Positions 28,406 to 38,387 of a stretch of DNA of 64,000 bases are shown here, piece after piece. Under the pieces are notes generated by a model. The model made no database searches, was not told the DNA's origin, and saw only the letters and a list, made by a program, of their open reading frames with translations. The DNA comes from Pseudomonas sp. MN1F (GTDB lineage Bacteria; Pseudomonadota; Gammaproteobacteria; Pseudomonadales; Pseudomonadaceae): the NCBI RefSeq assembly GCF_009391885.1, contig NZ_VZII01000007.1, positions 1 to 64,000 of the forward strand, given 5' to 3'. Numbering within the stretch: the first letter of the stretch is position 1; every line of letters begins with the position of its first letter. Made by a program: the position numbers and the translations under genes.

Positions 28406-28870
28406 TCAGTGCGAAACGCGGCTTGTACCGTCAACGGTCATGATGCGCACGCGGTCGCCAACGCGGAAGACTTCGTTCTCCTGCACGGCCTGCACATAGG
28501 CGCGCATGCTGCCATCGTCTTCACGCACGGTGATTTCAACACCCTGGGTGCGGGTGATGCCTTCCTCAGCGGCCGAACCTGCCAGGCCACCGGCCACGGC
28601 ACCGATCACCGCGGTGACGATGCTGCCACGGCCACCGCCAATGGCGCTGCCGGCCACGCCACCGACGATGGCGCCAGCACCACCGCCGATCGGGGTCTTG
28701 GTACCTTCGATCTTGACTGGGCGCAGGGATTCGATGGTGCCCATGCGCACAGTCTGCACACGACGGGCCTCATCACGGGAGTAGCTGTCACCGGTCAGGC
28801 TCGAGGCACAGCCACCGAGCAGCAGCGACATGGTGGTGAAAGTCGCCACCAGCAAAGCGGATTTACGCAT
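28406..28870 (-). CDS. glycine-zipper 2TM outer-membrane lipoprotein (SlyB/Pcp-like)
   Basis: This 154-residue lipoprotein has lipobox LLGGC near residue 21. The centre is a glycine-zipper 2TM segment (GGGAGAIVGGVAGSAIGGGR and TAVIGAVAGGLAGSA), and the C-terminal domain has VEITVREDDGS and VRIMTVDG. Such proteins sit in the outer membrane and support envelope integrity. GGAG lies before the ATG at 28870; the upstream extension to 28927 lacks a signal. Confidence 0.85.
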   Translation of the reverse strand: MRKSALLVATFTTMSLLLGGCASSLTGDSYSRDEARRVQTVRMGTIESLRPVKIEGTKTPIGGGAGAIVGGVAGSAIGGGRGSIVTAVIGAVAGGLAGSAAEEGITRTQGVEITVREDDGSMRAYVQAVQENEVFRVGDRVRIMTVDGTSRVSH

Positions 28871-29093
28871 GGGTACAATCTCCAGAAAACAGGTGTCCAT
28901 TAGACGCTGCGCCTTGACCGCTGTCACGGCGCCAGCACAAAAAAATTATTTCCATTCAGCCCCTGTACAGCCTTGATAGCCAGTAATGCGGGCGTTACAG
29001 CTCAGACCAAGGATAGCCACGGATTACTTCATCATGTGTGAAGAAGTGTTGGCTAGAGGGGGGGGGTGGGGCTGCCTGGCAGCCCCGGGGATG

Positions 29094-29741
29094 TCACGGC
29101 GCCAGGCGCTCCCGCGCCCACTGCCCGTCGACCAGACGGTAGTTCAGGCGGTCATGCAGCCGACTGGCGCGCCCCTGCCAGAACTCGATCCGCTCGGGCA
29201 GCAAGCGGTAGCCGCCCCAATGTTCCGGGCAATGCGGCTGGGTATCGGAGAAGCGTGCTTCGGTGGCCTTGACCAGGCCTTCGAGCTCCTCACGATTGGC
29301 AATGACACGGCTCTGCGGCGAAGCCCAGGCCCCCAGGCGGCTGCCCAGCGGGCGCACCTGGTAGTAGTCGTCCGACTCCTTGGCCGTGACCTTTTCCACC
29401 CGCCCTTCGATCCGTACCTGACGCTCCAGGGCCGGCCAGAAGAAGGTCATGGCAGCGAACGGGTTGGCCAGCAGTTGCTGGCCCTTGGCGCTGTCATAGT
29501 TGGTGAAGAAGGTGAAACCACGGTCATCGAGGCCCTTGAGCAGCAGCACACGACAGTGTGGGCGGCCCTCGCCATCGACCGTGGCCAGGGTCAGGGCGTT
29601 GGCCTCCACCGGTGGTTGCTCGGTCTTCACCGCGTCGGCAAACCACTGGTGGAACAGGGCGAACGGCTCACCCGGGGCCTGGGCTTCGGCCAGGCCATCA
29701 CGGGTGTAGTCGCGGCGCATATCGGCCAGGGATTGGGTCAT
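29094..29741 (-). CDS. pdxH: pyridoxamine 5'-phosphate oxidase PdxH
   Basis: This 215-residue FMN enzyme converts pyridoxine or pyridoxamine 5'-phosphate to pyridoxal 5'-phosphate, the last step of vitamin B6 synthesis and salvage. Motifs [11 protein letters not shown] and [13 protein letters not shown] match the FMN/PLP site, [15 protein letters not shown] follows, and the C-terminal signature is RLHDRLNYR. Length is typical. A GC hairpin with a nine-base G run lies downstream (29059-29087) but has no T-run. Confidence 0.96.
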   Translation of the reverse strand: MTQSLADMRRDYTRDGLAEAQAPGEPFALFHQWFADAVKTEQPPVEANALTLATVDGEGRPHCRVLLLKGLDDRGFTFFTNYDSAKGQQLLANPFAAMTFFWPALERQVRIEGRVEKVTAKESDDYYQVRPLGSRLGAWASPQSRVIANREELEGLVKATEARFSDTQPHCPEHWGGYRLLPERIEFWQGRASRLHDRLNYRLVDGQWARERLAP

Positions 29742-29760
29742 GGCTGCGTTTCCTTGACGA

Positions 29761-30738
29761 TCAGTTGGTCTTCGCAGGGCTGTTGGCGGCTACTTTCTTG
29801 TCGGTGGTAGCGGCTTTCTTGGCGGCAGGCTTGGCTGGCGCGGCTTTCTTCTTGGCAGTGGTCTTCGCTGCAGGTTTGGCAGCGGTTTTCTTCGCTGCTG
29901 GCTTGGCGGCCGGTTTCTTCGTCTCTACAGGTTTGGCGGCAGGCGCCTTGGCATCCTGCACGGCAACCATCGCAGCCGGAGTTGCCACCGGGGCAGCGTG
30001 CTGATACTTGGCCAGCAGGGCAACCATGGTGTTCTGCGGCGTCAGCAGCATTTCCACGCGGCGGTTCAGGGCGCGGCCTTCGGCGCTGTCGTTGGCGGCA
30101 CGCGGCATTTCCGAGCCCATGCCCTTGAGCGACAGGCGGTCACGCTGCAGGCCACTCAGGCGGAAGATCGCCGATACCGAGGCAGCCCGCTCCAGGCTCA
30201 GCTTCTGGTTGGCGGCAGCTACACCGCTGCTGTCGGCATGGCCGAGTACCAGCACGGCAGTCTTCGAGTCGCCTTCGACGGCCTTGGCCACGCGGGTGAT
30301 CGGGGCCAGGGTCATCGGCAGCAGCATGTTCGGGCGGTCGGGGTTGTACGAGCTGTCGACCGGGATGGTCACCACCAGCACGTTGTCACGGCGCTCAACC
30401 TCAAGCTTGCTGTCCTTGACGGCTTCACGCAGCTTTGGTTCGTACTGGTCCAGCCAGGCCTGGGTGGCCTTTTCGTCGATCTTCGGCACTACCGGCCCTT
30501 TGGCCTGCTTGTCATCACCGCCAAACGGCCACCACCAGTGGCTGGCACTCTCGGACTTGGCGTCGGCCTTGGCGACTTTCTCGGTAACCGCCGCTTTCAC
30601 TTCCTTGTCGGCAACCTTGTCCGAACCGAACGGCCACCAGTTGCTGCCGCCGTCCTTGGAGGCGTCCTGGGAATGGCTGGCGCAACCGGTCATAGCGGCC
30701 AGGCACAGGGCGAGAGCTAAGGTTTTATGTGAAGACAT
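29761..30738 (-). CDS. OmpA-family lipoprotein with a lysine/alanine/proline-rich tail
   Basis: This 325-residue protein has a lipoprotein signal (LAAMTGC), then two tryptophan-rich repeats (NWWPFGSDK and [10 protein letters not shown]), an OmpA-type peptidoglycan-binding domain (about 110-245, with GHADSSG and NRRVEMLL), and a tail of about 65 residues of [13 protein letters not shown] repeats resembling histone H1-like AlgP tails. The OmpA domain should bind peptidoglycan in the periplasm; the highly basic tail is unusual there. The start at 30738 follows homologous OmpA proteins ([14 protein letters not shown]). It lies 19 bp upstream of pdxH in the same direction. Confidence 0.85.
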   Translation of the reverse strand: MSSHKTLALALCLAAMTGCASHSQDASKDGGSNWWPFGSDKVADKEVKAAVTEKVAKADAKSESASHWWWPFGGDDKQAKGPVVPKIDEKATQAWLDQYEPKLREAVKDSKLEVERRDNVLVVTIPVDSSYNPDRPNMLLPMTLAPITRVAKAVEGDSKTAVLVLGHADSSGVAAANQKLSLERAASVSAIFRLSGLQRDRLSLKGMGSEMPRAANDSAEGRALNRRVEMLLTPQNTMVALLAKYQHAAPVATPAAMVAVQDAKAPAAKPVETKKPAAKPAAKKTAAKPAAKTTAKKKAAPAKPAAKKAATTDKKVAANSPAKTN

Positions 30739-30837
30739 CAGCGATACACCATGAAATTGAAAGATATTTTGCCAACGCACATCAGGCGTTGGCATTGAGG
30801 ATAGTCAAAGGGGTTGCGTAATACCCGCTTTACCCGA

Positions 30838-31983
30838 TCAAAGGCAAGTGCCAAGCACACGCACCAGCTGCTGGGCCCTTGGATCCATGAGCACGTAAGG
30901 GCCAAGGGTATTGACCACGAAGCCGAAGGCCACATCGTGCTCCGGGTCGGCGAAGCCGACCGAGCCGCCAGCGCCTGGATGGCCGAAAGCACGGGCGCCG
31001 AGGCCAAAGGTGGCGTTGGCCACATCGGGCTGATCGAGCATGCAACCCAGGCCGAAACGGGTCTGGGTCAACAAGGTACGGTCCTGGCCCAGGCTGTGTT
31101 CGCGGGTCAGTTCGTCGAGCAGTTCGGATTCGAGCAGGCTGCCGTCGAGCAGGCCCGCGTAGAAGCCTGCCAGGCTGCGCGCATTGCCGTGGCCATTGGC
31201 CGCCGGCTGTTGCATGCGCCGCCATTCGGGTTTGTTGGTGCTGGTAAGGATTGCCGGCGGGTTGGTGAAGGCGCGAGTCGACAGCGCCTCGGGTTCACGC
31301 ATGGTCACCTGCAGCAGGCGCTGGGCTGCGGCATCACCCGCGTTGCCCTTGCCACGAGCAATATGCGCCACGCGGTGGAACTCCTCGTCGGCCAGGCCGA
31401 CGTGGAAGTCCAGGCCCAGCGGCCGGGCGGTACGGGCGACGATCGACTCACCCGGGCCACGGCCATCGACGCGGCGGATCAGTTCGCCAATCAGCCAGCC
31501 ATAGGTGATGGCGGCATAGCCGTGCTCGGTGCCGGGCGCCCACCAGGGCGTTTCGGCGGCCAGGGCATCGACCATGGTTTGCCAGTCATACAGGGCTTCA
31601 GCCGGCAGCAGCTCGCGGATGGCCGGCAGGCCGGCACGGTGGCTGAGCAACTGACGCAGGGTGATGTGCTGCTTGCCGGCCTGGGCGAACTCCGGCCAGT
31701 AACGGGCAACCGGGGCATCCAGGGCAAGCTTGCCCTCACCCACCAGCTGCAACGCAGTCACGGCGGTGAAGGTCTTGGTGCAGGAAAACAGGTTGGCGAT
31801 GGTATCGCTGTGCCAGGCCTGCTGGCCGTCCTTGTCGGCGCTGCCCGCCCACAGGTCGACCACGGTCTCGCCACCAACCTGGATGCACAGCGCAGCACCA
31901 CGCTCCTGGGGATCTTCGAACAATGCTGCGAACGCTTCACGCACCGCTTCGAACTTCAGCTCATAGTGACCCTGGATCTGCAC
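30838..31983 (-). CDS. serine hydrolase of the beta-lactamase/EstB esterase family
   Basis: This 381-residue protein has the SxxK motif SCTK (S67, K70) and the tyrosine-containing HGYAAITYGW, as in class C beta-lactamase-like esterases. GHPGAGGSVGFADPE matches the third family motif. The likely activity is hydrolysis of small esters; a true beta-lactamase is less likely. GTG 31983 (VQIQGHYEL) is chosen because GGAG lies eight bases upstream, although the frame is open to 32085. Confidence 0.82.
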   Translation of the reverse strand: MQIQGHYELKFEAVREAFAALFEDPQERGAALCIQVGGETVVDLWAGSADKDGQQAWHSDTIANLFSCTKTFTAVTALQLVGEGKLALDAPVARYWPEFAQAGKQHITLRQLLSHRAGLPAIRELLPAEALYDWQTMVDALAAETPWWAPGTEHGYAAITYGWLIGELIRRVDGRGPGESIVARTARPLGLDFHVGLADEEFHRVAHIARGKGNAGDAAAQRLLQVTMREPEALSTRAFTNPPAILTSTNKPEWRRMQQPAANGHGNARSLAGFYAGLLDGSLLESELLDELTREHSLGQDRTLLTQTRFGLGCMLDQPDVANATFGLGARAFGHPGAGGSVGFADPEHDVAFGFVVNTLGPYVLMDPRAQQLVRVLGTCL

Positions 31984-32127
31984 CCGCTGTTCTCCGTACG
32001 ACCATGCTGACAAAGGCGTGCATTGTTTCAGTAGTTGGCGGTTTTGCCTACTGGGCAAGGCTGGATGGTCGGTGCCGATACGCAAGGGTCAAATGTGCCA
32101 GGGGCGCTGAGCGCCCCCGGTAGACAT

Positions 32128-34365
32128 TCAGGGGGCCTTTTTCTCCAGCTCGCTGCGCAACTGACCAACGGCCTGCAGGTTGCTCTTGCGCACCGCCTCG
32201 ACGAACCCCGGGTACGCCACGTCGGTGATCGCCACCAGGCCCAGGTGGCCGTTCTCGCCATCGAGCAAGCGCCCGCTGGCCGGTTGGTCGAGGTACTGGA
32301 ACCAGTGCGCGCCGACGATCATCGGCTGTGCCAGGGCAGCTTTGAGGAAGTTGCCATAGGCCGGCCCGCGGTCCTCTTCCCTGGCCACTTCCACCGGCCC
32401 CGGCCAGAACGGCCCACGGTCGCGGGAGCCGAACTGGAACTCGGACACCAGCACCGGCTTGTCGAGTTCGGCCAGGCGGGCAAAGTCATAACCATCCTCG
32501 GGCTTGAGGGTATAGAAGTTGAAACTCAGTACATCGCAGAACTCGGCGCAGGCCTTGACCGCTTCCGGCGTGCTCGCGGCATAGCGGCCACCCAGCAGCA
32601 GGTGGTTAGGTGCATGCCATTTCAGTGCATCAGAAATGGTCTTGAAGTAGGTTTCGGCGAATACCTGCTGGAAATACTGGTAATCACGCTCGATTTCCGG
32701 GTGCTCGGGATTCGGCAGCGGCGCCTCGAAGCCTGGGTCTTCCATCAGCTCCCAGGCCTGCAGGTCGATGCCCCAGGCCTTGGACAGCCCCTCCTGGTTG
32801 CGGTACTTGTCGCGCAGTTGCTTGAGGAAGGCGCGTTTGGCCGGCACGTCGGTGGTCAGGCGCAGGGTACCGTAGGCCAGGCCATAACGCGCCTTGGGGT
32901 CGTTGCCAGGCGCCGCCCAGGCAAGCTCGTTGTCGGCGAAATAGCCGATCAGCCAGGGATCGTCACGGTGATCGCGCGCGGCAATGGCCACGGCGCGCTC
33001 CGTGGCCATGGCAAAACGTGGGTCGAACGGGTCAGGCATGCGGCCCCACCAGTCCATGCCAGTGCTGATGCTGGCATAGTCACCGACGATCGACAGCGGC
33101 AAGGTATAGGGCATGCGTTTGGCCTGGTCGATAGCCGGGTCACTCCAGTTGCCCAGGGTATTGAAGCCCCAGGCCTGCAGCCGGTCCAGCGTGTGAGCCT
33201 GCCAACGCTCGGCATCCAGCGCCAGCGGTGGGCAGGCAGGGGTTGCTTGCCCCTCCACGGCTGGCGGGCAAGGTTTGCCATAGGTGCGCTGGATATTCGC
33301 GGCGTAGAAATCGAACCAACGCCCCTGCTTGAAGCTGCGCCCTTGCGACGAGGCGTTGCCATCGTCGTTGTTACCTTCACCATAAAAGGCCGTCAGTGCG
33401 TCGCCTTCACCAGGCAAGGCCTTGAACATCCGCTCGCGGCCGGCAACGTAGGTGCGCCCACCATCGGCGGCCACGGCATTGACGCCCAGCGAGTAGAAGG
33501 GGTGCCCTTGCGGGGTGACCAGGTACCAGCGGCCGTCGCGCTTCTCGGTGCGGAAAAAGCCCTTGGCTGCGAACGCCGGCCCGGCCAGCAAGCCACCGTA
33601 GCTGTCCAGTTGCTGCTTCTGACGCTCAGCCAGCCAGCTCTTGAGCTGCTGCTGTTCGCGAGTGTCAGCGGCCTTGAGCTGATCGTCACTGGCAATTTTC
33701 TCGGGCCAATGCCCCCGGGTGGACTGGCCGTAGGCATCGATCAACTCGTGGTAGGCCGCCTGGTAGGCAAGGTCGTCGTCCTGGATGCCGACCTTCTCGA
33801 TCAGCAGGTTCTGCGCCACTTTCGGGTTGGGTATGGTCAGGCTGACGGACACCACCTGCTTGAGGTCTACCTCACCAGCACTGCTGGTCAACAGCAACCG
33901 CTGCCCATCGTAGACCCATGGCATCGGCGGGCCCGCACGCATGCCCTGGCTCAGCGGCGAACTGGCCCTGAGCGGCACCATGACGGTTTGCGCAGGCCCC
34001 GCAGGCAGGTCGATACGGCTGGTCAGCATGCGCCCATCGCTGCCGAGCAGCGTGACGTCGACGGTCAAAGCCCAGTCCTGGGCGCTTTGCATGCGCAAGG
34101 TGAGGAACTGCCCCGCCGACCAGTCCCACATGCCGCTCTGCGGGCTCAGGCGCAAGGTCGGCCGTTCGACCGGATTGAACACCACCCGCCTGAGCACCTC
34201 GCCCTCGGCCGTCTGCTCCGCATTGTACTGCGGCATGCCGGTGCCTTCGGTCGCCACATTGACCACCGAGGCCGGGCGGACGAAGCTGAACAGCGTCTGT
34301 TGCCCGGCCAGCAAAGGCGCGCTGAACAACAGAGTGAATACCACGGGCAAGGTGCGGCGGATCAT
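32128..34365 (-). CDS. secreted GH50-like glycoside hydrolase (beta-agarase/beta-galactosidase family)
   Basis: This 745-residue protein has a signal peptide (MIRRTLPVVFTLLFSAPLLA) and a beta-sandwich-like N-terminal region, then a (beta/alpha)8 catalytic domain. The clan GH-A acid/base motif FADNELAW lies near residue 478 and the nucleophile motif VSEFQFGSRDRG near 640. Related enzymes cleave beta-galactosidic or agarose-like links. A periplasmic polysaccharide-processing role is a guess; no transport or regulatory genes lie beside it. The ATG at 34365 is preferred over the one at 34395, which lacks a ribosome-binding site and would place charged residues before the signal peptide. Confidence 0.75.
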   Translation of the reverse strand: MIRRTLPVVFTLLFSAPLLAGQQTLFSFVRPASVVNVATEGTGMPQYNAEQTAEGEVLRRVVFNPVERPTLRLSPQSGMWDWSAGQFLTLRMQSAQDWALTVDVTLLGSDGRMLTSRIDLPAGPAQTVMVPLRASSPLSQGMRAGPPMPWVYDGQRLLLTSSAGEVDLKQVVSVSLTIPNPKVAQNLLIEKVGIQDDDLAYQAAYHELIDAYGQSTRGHWPEKIASDDQLKAADTREQQQLKSWLAERQKQQLDSYGGLLAGPAFAAKGFFRTEKRDGRWYLVTPQGHPFYSLGVNAVAADGGRTYVAGRERMFKALPGEGDALTAFYGEGNNDDGNASSQGRSFKQGRWFDFYAANIQRTYGKPCPPAVEGQATPACPPLALDAERWQAHTLDRLQAWGFNTLGNWSDPAIDQAKRMPYTLPLSIVGDYASISTGMDWWGRMPDPFDPRFAMATERAVAIAARDHRDDPWLIGYFADNELAWAAPGNDPKARYGLAYGTLRLTTDVPAKRAFLKQLRDKYRNQEGLSKAWGIDLQAWELMEDPGFEAPLPNPEHPEIERDYQYFQQVFAETYFKTISDALKWHAPNHLLLGGRYAASTPEAVKACAEFCDVLSFNFYTLKPEDGYDFARLAELDKPVLVSEFQFGSRDRGPFWPGPVEVAREEDRGPAYGNFLKAALAQPMIVGAHWFQYLDQPASGRLLDGENGHLGLVAITDVAYPGFVEAVRKSNLQAVGQLRSELEKKAP

Positions 34366-34446
34366 AGGGCTGGGGCTCTCCTTCCAGGCCCTCATGGGCC
34401 CGCGACTGAGTGATGGACAACGGGCCGGCGCATCGTGCTCCGGCCG

Positions 34447-36591
34447 TCAGGAAATCTCCCGCCGAAAAGGCGGCAGCGCATTGAGAATAGCCTTGCCGTA
34501 GCGCTGTGTGACCAGGCGCCGATCCAGCAGGGTGATGACGCCGCGATCCTGCTCGGTACGCAGCAGGCGACCGCAGGCCTGGATCAGGCGCAGCGAAGCG
34601 TCGGGCACGGCAATCTCCATGAACGGGTTGCCACCGCGGGCTTCGATCCATTCGGCCAGGGCCGCCTCGACCGGGTCGTCGGGCACGGCGAAGGGGATCT
34701 TGGCGATGACCACATGCTCGCAATAGGCACCTGGCAGGTCGACACCCTCGGCGAAGCTGGCCAGGCCGAACAGCACACTGTGCTGGCCGTCGTCGACCCG
34801 TGCCTTGTGCTTGTTCAAGGTTTCCTGCTTGGACAGGTTGCCCTGGATCAGCACCAGCTTGCGCCAGTCACGGTCCAGGCCGTCGAACACTTCCTGCATC
34901 TGCTTGCGCGAAGAGAACAGCACCAGTGCGCCACGGGCATCTTCGACGATGTTTGGCAGTTCGCGGATGATCGCCGCAGTGTGTGCCGCCGCGTCGCGCG
35001 GGTCGGCCTTGAGGTCGGGGACCCGCAACAGGCCGGCATCGCCGTGCACGAACGGGCTGGGCACCACGCAAGTGACGGCATCGCGGGGCAGCCCCGAGCG
35101 CATGCGGAAACGGTCGAACTTGCCCAGTGCGGTCAGCGTGGCCGAGGTCACCAGGGCGCCATGGGCGACGCTCCAGAGACTGCGGCGCAGCATCTCGGCG
35201 GCAAGAATCGGGCTGGCATTGACCTCGATGTCGAACAGCGCGCCGCTTTCGGCCAGGGTCAGCCAACGCGCCATGGGCGGGCTGTCTTCCGGGTCTTCGG
35301 CAGTGAACGCGGTCCACAGCTCCCAGTTGCCCTGGGCGCGGGTGACCAGGCTGCCGAACAGCGGGTACCACTCTTCGGCCTGATGGCTGGCGATGCCGAT
35401 GTTGACCTCACCGTCCATGCCTTCCTTGAGCAGGTCGGCCAGGCGGGTGAACAGGTCATTGAGGCGGGCGAAGCCCTTTTTCAGCTCGATGCCGACTTCG
35501 CGGATCTGTTCCGGCACCACACCGCCCTCGAAGCGATAACGCGGGCGCTCTCGGCCTTCGGTGTCCTCGCTCGGGCGGAAATCGGCGACCTGCTCGCACA
35601 GGGTGAACATGAACTGCTGCTGGGTGCGCACTTCCCGGGCCAGTTCCGGCACCTGTTCGATGTACTTGCCCAGGTCGCCCGGCAACGGGTGCTGGGCCAG
35701 CAGCTTGGTCAGGTTCTTGGCCGTCTGTTCCAGCCAGTCGGCAGTGGAGCGCAGGCGCGAATAATGGGCGAAGTGGCCGATGGCCTTGTCTGGTAGGTGG
35801 TGGCCTTCGTCGAACACGTACACCGTGTCGCGCGGGTCAGGCAGCACCGCGCCACCGCCCAGGGCCAGGTCGGCCAGGACCATGTCGTGGTTGGTGACGA
35901 TCACATCGACCTTGCCCATGCCTTCACGGGCCTTGTAGAACACGCACTGCTGGAAGTTCGGGCAGTGGCGGCCTGTGCACTGGCTGTGGTCAGTGGTCAG
36001 GCGGGCCCAGTCCTGGTCCTCGACGGCCTCCGACCAGCTGTCGCGGTCGCCGTCCCAACGGTTGCCGGCGAGCTTTTCGATCATGCTGTTGAACAGCTTC
36101 TGGCTACGCTCGTCGACCTCGATGTGGAAGCCTTCTTCCTCGAACAGCTGGGCAGTGGCCGACTGTGCGTGGCCCTCCTGCAGCAGGATATCGAGCTTGG
36201 ACAGGCACAGGTAACGGCCGCGGCCCTTGGCCAGGGCGAAGCTGAAGTTCAGGCCGCTGTTGCGCATCAGGTCCGGCAGGTCCTTGATGACGATCTGCTC
36301 CTGCAAGGCCACGGTCGCGGTGGCAATCACCAGGCGCTTGCCGGCGGCCTTGGCGGCCGGGATCGCAGCCAGCGCGTAAGCGACCGTCTTGCCGGTACCG
36401 GTGCCCGCCTCCACCGCAACCACGGCGGGCTCGCCCGCACGGCGGCCTTCGTCGTCACAGGCGATATCGCCGAGCACCTTGGCCACTTCGGCGATCATCA
36501 GGCGCTGGCCATACCGCGGTTTGAGGCCCTTGGCTTCGAGAAAACGCGTGTAGGCGCCCTGGATGGTGGCTTTGAGTTCGTTGCTGATCAT
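34447..36591 (-). CDS. dinG: ATP-dependent DNA helicase DinG
   Basis: This 714-residue XPD-like superfamily 2 helicase has Walker A AGTGTGKT near residue 63, DEGHH, and four cysteines for an iron-sulphur cluster (C129, C205, C210, C216). It unwinds DNA and R-loops during damage responses. Length matches E. coli DinG (716). It is transcribed divergently from the CopD-like gene. Confidence 0.96.
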   Translation of the reverse strand: MISNELKATIQGAYTRFLEAKGLKPRYGQRLMIAEVAKVLGDIACDDEGRRAGEPAVVAVEAGTGTGKTVAYALAAIPAAKAAGKRLVIATATVALQEQIVIKDLPDLMRNSGLNFSFALAKGRGRYLCLSKLDILLQEGHAQSATAQLFEEEGFHIEVDERSQKLFNSMIEKLAGNRWDGDRDSWSEAVEDQDWARLTTDHSQCTGRHCPNFQQCVFYKAREGMGKVDVIVTNHDMVLADLALGGGAVLPDPRDTVYVFDEGHHLPDKAIGHFAHYSRLRSTADWLEQTAKNLTKLLAQHPLPGDLGKYIEQVPELAREVRTQQQFMFTLCEQVADFRPSEDTEGRERPRYRFEGGVVPEQIREVGIELKKGFARLNDLFTRLADLLKEGMDGEVNIGIASHQAEEWYPLFGSLVTRAQGNWELWTAFTAEDPEDSPPMARWLTLAESGALFDIEVNASPILAAEMLRRSLWSVAHGALVTSATLTALGKFDRFRMRSGLPRDAVTCVVPSPFVHGDAGLLRVPDLKADPRDAAAHTAAIIRELPNIVEDARGALVLFSSRKQMQEVFDGLDRDWRKLVLIQGNLSKQETLNKHKARVDDGQHSVLFGLASFAEGVDLPGAYCEHVVIAKIPFAVPDDPVEAALAEWIEARGGNPFMEIAVPDASLRLIQACGRLLRTEQDRGVITLLDRRLVTQRYGKAILNALPPFRREIS

Positions 36592-36689
36592 GGTCTGCTG
36601 GCGCCCGGAGGGCTGGATATATTTTCAGTGTTTCGCATGGGGCGGCTATCATACCCCGCTATTGCCCTTTGTGCCGCATGGAGATCCGG

Positions 36690-37154
36690 ATGCTTGCCTT
36701 TGCCCTGCCCTACACATTGCATGTCCTCGCCGCCCTGGTATGGGTCGGCGGCATGTTCTTCGCCTGGCTGGTGTTGCGCCCGGCAACGGTTGCAGCCCTC
36801 GAAGGGCCTGCCCGCCTGCGCCTGTGGGTGGAAGTTTTCCGACGCTTCTTCGTCTGGGTCTGGCTGGCCGTGGCGATTCTGGCGATAAGTGGTATCGGCA
36901 TGTTGCACATGCGTTTCAGCGGTTTCGAGACTGCGCCCAGATATGTGCATGTGATGATGGGTGGCGGGATTGCCATGTTCGCGCTGTTCATGCGCATTCA
37001 GGCATTGCTGCTGCCCGAGCTCAAGGCGGCGGTGCAGGCCGAGGACTGGCCGGCGGGCGCTGCGGTGCTCGGACGCATTCGACGGATGGTGGGGATCAAC
37101 CTGCTGCTGGGCCTGGCGGTCGTCGCGGTGGCCAGTTCGCGGTTGGTGATGTGA
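36690..37154 (+). CDS. CopD-family membrane protein
   Basis: This 154-residue protein has four hydrophobic helices and the pattern HVLAALVWVGGMFFAW, with a conserved histidine (H9) and tryptophans as in CopD/YncJ-like proteins. It may bind haem or copper. GGAG precedes the ATG at 36690; upstream in-frame ATGs at 36669 and 36678 are less well placed. Confidence 0.75.
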   Translation: MLAFALPYTLHVLAALVWVGGMFFAWLVLRPATVAALEGPARLRLWVEVFRRFFVWVWLAVAILAISGIGMLHMRFSGFETAPRYVHVMMGGGIAMFALFMRIQALLLPELKAAVQAEDWPAGAAVLGRIRRMVGINLLLGLAVVAVASSRLVM

Positions 37155-37180
37155 CGTTCTACGCTGCATTTGCGGCGATT

Positions 37181-37218
37181 GTGAGACCGAGCGCCGCCCG
37201 CGCGGCGCTCGATCTCAC
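37181..37218. repeat. large inverted repeat between convergent genes
   Basis: A 17-bp stem with one mismatch (GTGAGACCGAGCGCCGC against its partner) and a four-base loop lies after the CopD gene. It looks like an intergenic palindromic repeat and could also act as a terminator for both genes. Confidence 0.6.
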
Positions 37219-37251
37219 AGGCCCTAGAACTCTAAAGTCAGGCGCTCGGCC

Positions 37252-38018
37252 TCAGAGACGCTGCAAAATCAGTTCACCCTCAGCGCCAGCCAACCCAGGC
37301 TGACCCTCCTGCCCCGGCCGACCATTGGCCCCGGCATCGGTGCGATACACCAGGCAACCCTTGCTCGCCCCGCCTTTACCGGCCTTGCCAGCGGCCCCGG
37401 CCTTGCCCGGCGCACCACCCTCCAGGCGTACCACAACGCGCTCCTGCGCGAACCCCTGCGGCAGGCTCAGGCGAATTCGCCCGCCAGGCGCACCATCATG
37501 CCCGTTGCCACCGTCATCGCCATTCGCCCCTTTGCTTGCCTGGCCCCAGGTGCAGCCGCCAGCCTGGCCATTGGCGCCATCAAGGCCCATGTAACCCGGC
37601 GCCCCGGCGCCCCGGCGCCACCACGGGCATCGATGGCCAGGCGCTCGGCATCGACCTTGGCGAACTTCAACTCCAGGTTGCGCCCAGAGCGTGCAGCCCG
37701 TTCATAGGTGCCGGGCGCCCCTGGCGCGCTGATCTCGCTGCCCTCACTCAGCACAGCATTGCGTACATCGATGAGCAGCGGTGCGTCGGCAGGCGCAATG
37801 GCAATCCGCGCATCGCGGCCCAGTTGCAGATGATCGACCTTCAGCTCGGTCAAGGTCGCCGGCAGCAGCAAGGTCGCCGAGTCCGCTACACGCAATTGTT
37901 CCAGGTGCACGCTGGCCGACTTGTTCGGCAGGCGCAGCATGGAATGGGAGGCAACCTCCAGGCTCTGCGCCTGGGCCATGGGTGCGGCCAATACCGCCAG
38001 CAACATCAATTTACGCAT
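37252..38018 (-). pseudogene. collagen-like exported protein with an apparent 1-bp frameshift
   Basis: The first frame (38018 to 37467) starts MRKLMLLAVLAAPMAQAQS, a signal peptide, and continues as a beta-rich domain (LEQLRVADSATLLLPATLT) into GGAGAPGRR. A second frame (to 37252) carries Gly-X-Y-like collagen repeats (GLDGANGQAGG, GANGDDGGNGHDGAPGG, GGAPGKAGAAGKAGKGG). One extra base in the GC repeat at about 37597-37616 would join them in perfect Gly-X-Y register (GAGAPGAPGYMGLDG). So this is one gene, either truly broken or carrying a sequencing error. AGGAGG lies about ten bases before the start, which overlaps the DUF1145 gene by 8 bp. Confidence 0.75.
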
Positions 38019-38286
38019 GGCGAGGCGCCTCCTGCGGACGGGGAACGGACATGACATGAAAAATACCGGTCAGCAGGATCTGCAACCGGTCGAACCAGCG
38101 ATGGCTGCGGCCACGCAAGCTGCCATTGAAAAACAGCACTTCAAGAAAATGCAGGCTCAACACAAAAATGCCCAAGGCATTGATCAACAGATTCAACGGC
38201 AACGGTTGCGGCATCATCAGGTTGAACAGCACCACGCCCCAGAACGCCACGGTCAGGACCTTGCCCAGGCCCAGGATGAACTTCAT
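38011..38286 (-). CDS. DUF1145 family small membrane protein
   Basis: This 91-residue protein begins MKFILGLGKVLTVAFWGVVL and has two membrane helices (VAFWGVVLFNLMMP and LINALGIFVLSLHFLEVLFF). It matches the DUF1145/YhhL family. It overlaps the collagen-like gene by 8 bp, so the two are likely cotranscribed. Confidence 0.8.
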   Translation of the reverse strand: MKFILGLGKVLTVAFWGVVLFNLMMPQPLPLNLLINALGIFVLSLHFLEVLFFNGSLRGRSHRWFDRLQILLTGIFHVMSVPRPQEAPRHA

Positions 38287-38387
38287 ACCCCGCCCCTACG
38301 TGTCTATTTATTGTTATGTCTACGCGGCCCGAGCAAGCGCGCCGCGCAGCCAACACTACCTGCATGCCCAGGCACGCGCCAGCGCAG

